A stretch of 14,212 nt of DNA from Oleidesulfovibrio sp964593925 (GTDB taxonomy: Bacteria; Desulfobacterota; Desulfovibrionia; Desulfovibrionales; Desulfovibrionaceae). The translations under genes were made by a program, and so were the position numbers. Positions 13,949 through 14,212 of the stretch are shown piece after piece. Within the stretch, counting starts at the first letter, position 1; the number at the start of each line of letters is the position of its first letter. Location: positions 1 through 14,212 of the forward strand of contig CAZQKM010000042.1 of NCBI GenBank assembly GCA_964593925.1, read 5' to 3'. Below the pieces are notes generated by a model, which made no database searches, was not told where the DNA came from, and saw only the letters and a program-made list of their open reading frames with translations.

Positions 13949-13966
13949 TGTTTCAAAAATGGAACA
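13949..13966. promoter_or_regulatory. Activator palindrome 2 upstream of dctP
   Basis: TGTTTCA and TGGAACA arms flank an AAAA spacer, one mismatch from a perfect palindrome. The core is the same as the first copy, with centres 69 nt apart. It is centred about 201 nt upstream of the predicted sigma-54 start. Paired, enhancer-like sites favour cooperative binding of an NtrC-type activator. A T-rich stretch (13902-13921) lies between the two sites. Confidence 0.6.
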
Positions 13967-14212
13967 TTCTGTGGTGAGGCAGTGGCATGCGCCCGACATC
14001 CTGTAATGGTATGTTATGCAGGGTACTGTACGCGGTGTGGCGGTGCTGCCCTTTGTAGGACAGATATGATGAGCGCTTTTTGCATGTCTTTTTACCGCCG
14101 GTGTTGTTGCAGCAAGGTCTGGTCAAAGGGGGGGATTGTGCAGATAGGGCAGGGGGGGCAGTATATTTTTCCAGGTATTTTCACCGATGTTTGTTTGCAG
14201 GTAGGGGCCGGA
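13967..14212. other. Non-coding sequence to the window end
   Basis: No gene is recognised. The main feature is a G-rich stretch on the plus strand with G7 (14128-14134), G3 (14147-14149) and G7 (14152-14158) runs. A divergent plus-strand gene could begin beyond the window, perhaps a regulator for dctP, but nothing here proves it. Confidence 0.4.

Noticed and set aside
14123..14212. An open minus-strand frame of 29 codons running in from the window edge
   Set aside because: It is short and rich in Pro and Leu from C-runs, with no recognisable family. It could be the end of a gene beyond the window, but nothing supports that.

Overview
The window looks like chromosomal DNA from a sulfate- or sulfite-reducing member of the Desulfovibrionaceae, or a close deltaproteobacterial relative. 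The evidence is a complete hdrCBA-flxDCBA electron-bifurcation operon, a ferredoxin-nitroreductase fusion, an HDOD/CheX/CheR signalling cluster and a sigma-54-type TRAP transporter control region. Family assignments come from reading motifs and gene order; no database search was possible.

Layout. Positions 1-702 contain no gene I can recognise. From 703 to 4274, four minus-strand genes run leftwards in the order cheR, HDOD protein, CheX-like phosphatase, ferredoxin-nitroreductase. The last two are only 4 nt apart. Positions 4275-4808 are a divergent intergenic region. It holds a sigma-70-type promoter (4650-4678), a 20-nt inverted repeat (4701-4720) and an intrinsic-terminator-like hairpin with a T7 tract (4745-4777), all upstream of hdrC on the plus strand.

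From 4809 to 12134 eight plus-strand genes form one tight operon: hdrC, hdrB, hdrA, flxD, flxC, flxB, flxA and a small ferritin-like diiron protein. Most junctions overlap, and a strong terminator follows at 12183-12218. In the known model, FlxA oxidises NADH and passes electrons through FlxB and FlxC to FlxD. FlxD delivers them to the flavin of HdrA, which splits them between ferredoxin and the HdrB/HdrC disulfide-reducing branch (probably the DsrC trisulfide/disulfide in sulfate reducers). The alcohol dehydrogenase gene that accompanies this operon in Desulfovibrio vulgaris is not seen here. The trailing ferritin-like gene is a less usual partner.

From 12342 to 13966, on the minus strand, is a TRAP transporter locus: a sigma-54-type promoter (13767-13782), two inverted-repeat candidate activator sites (13879-13898 and 13949-13966), an intact dctP and a dctQ that breaks off after about 58 residues. 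No dctM lies between dctQ and the operon terminator, so this appears to be a decayed transporter whose binding protein and control region remain intact.

The most interesting points are the apparent leader attenuator in front of the hdr-flx operon, the ferritin-like gene attached to that operon, and the well-preserved sigma-54 control of a broken TRAP operon. I found no CRISPR array, tRNA, rRNA or recognisable insertion sequence.
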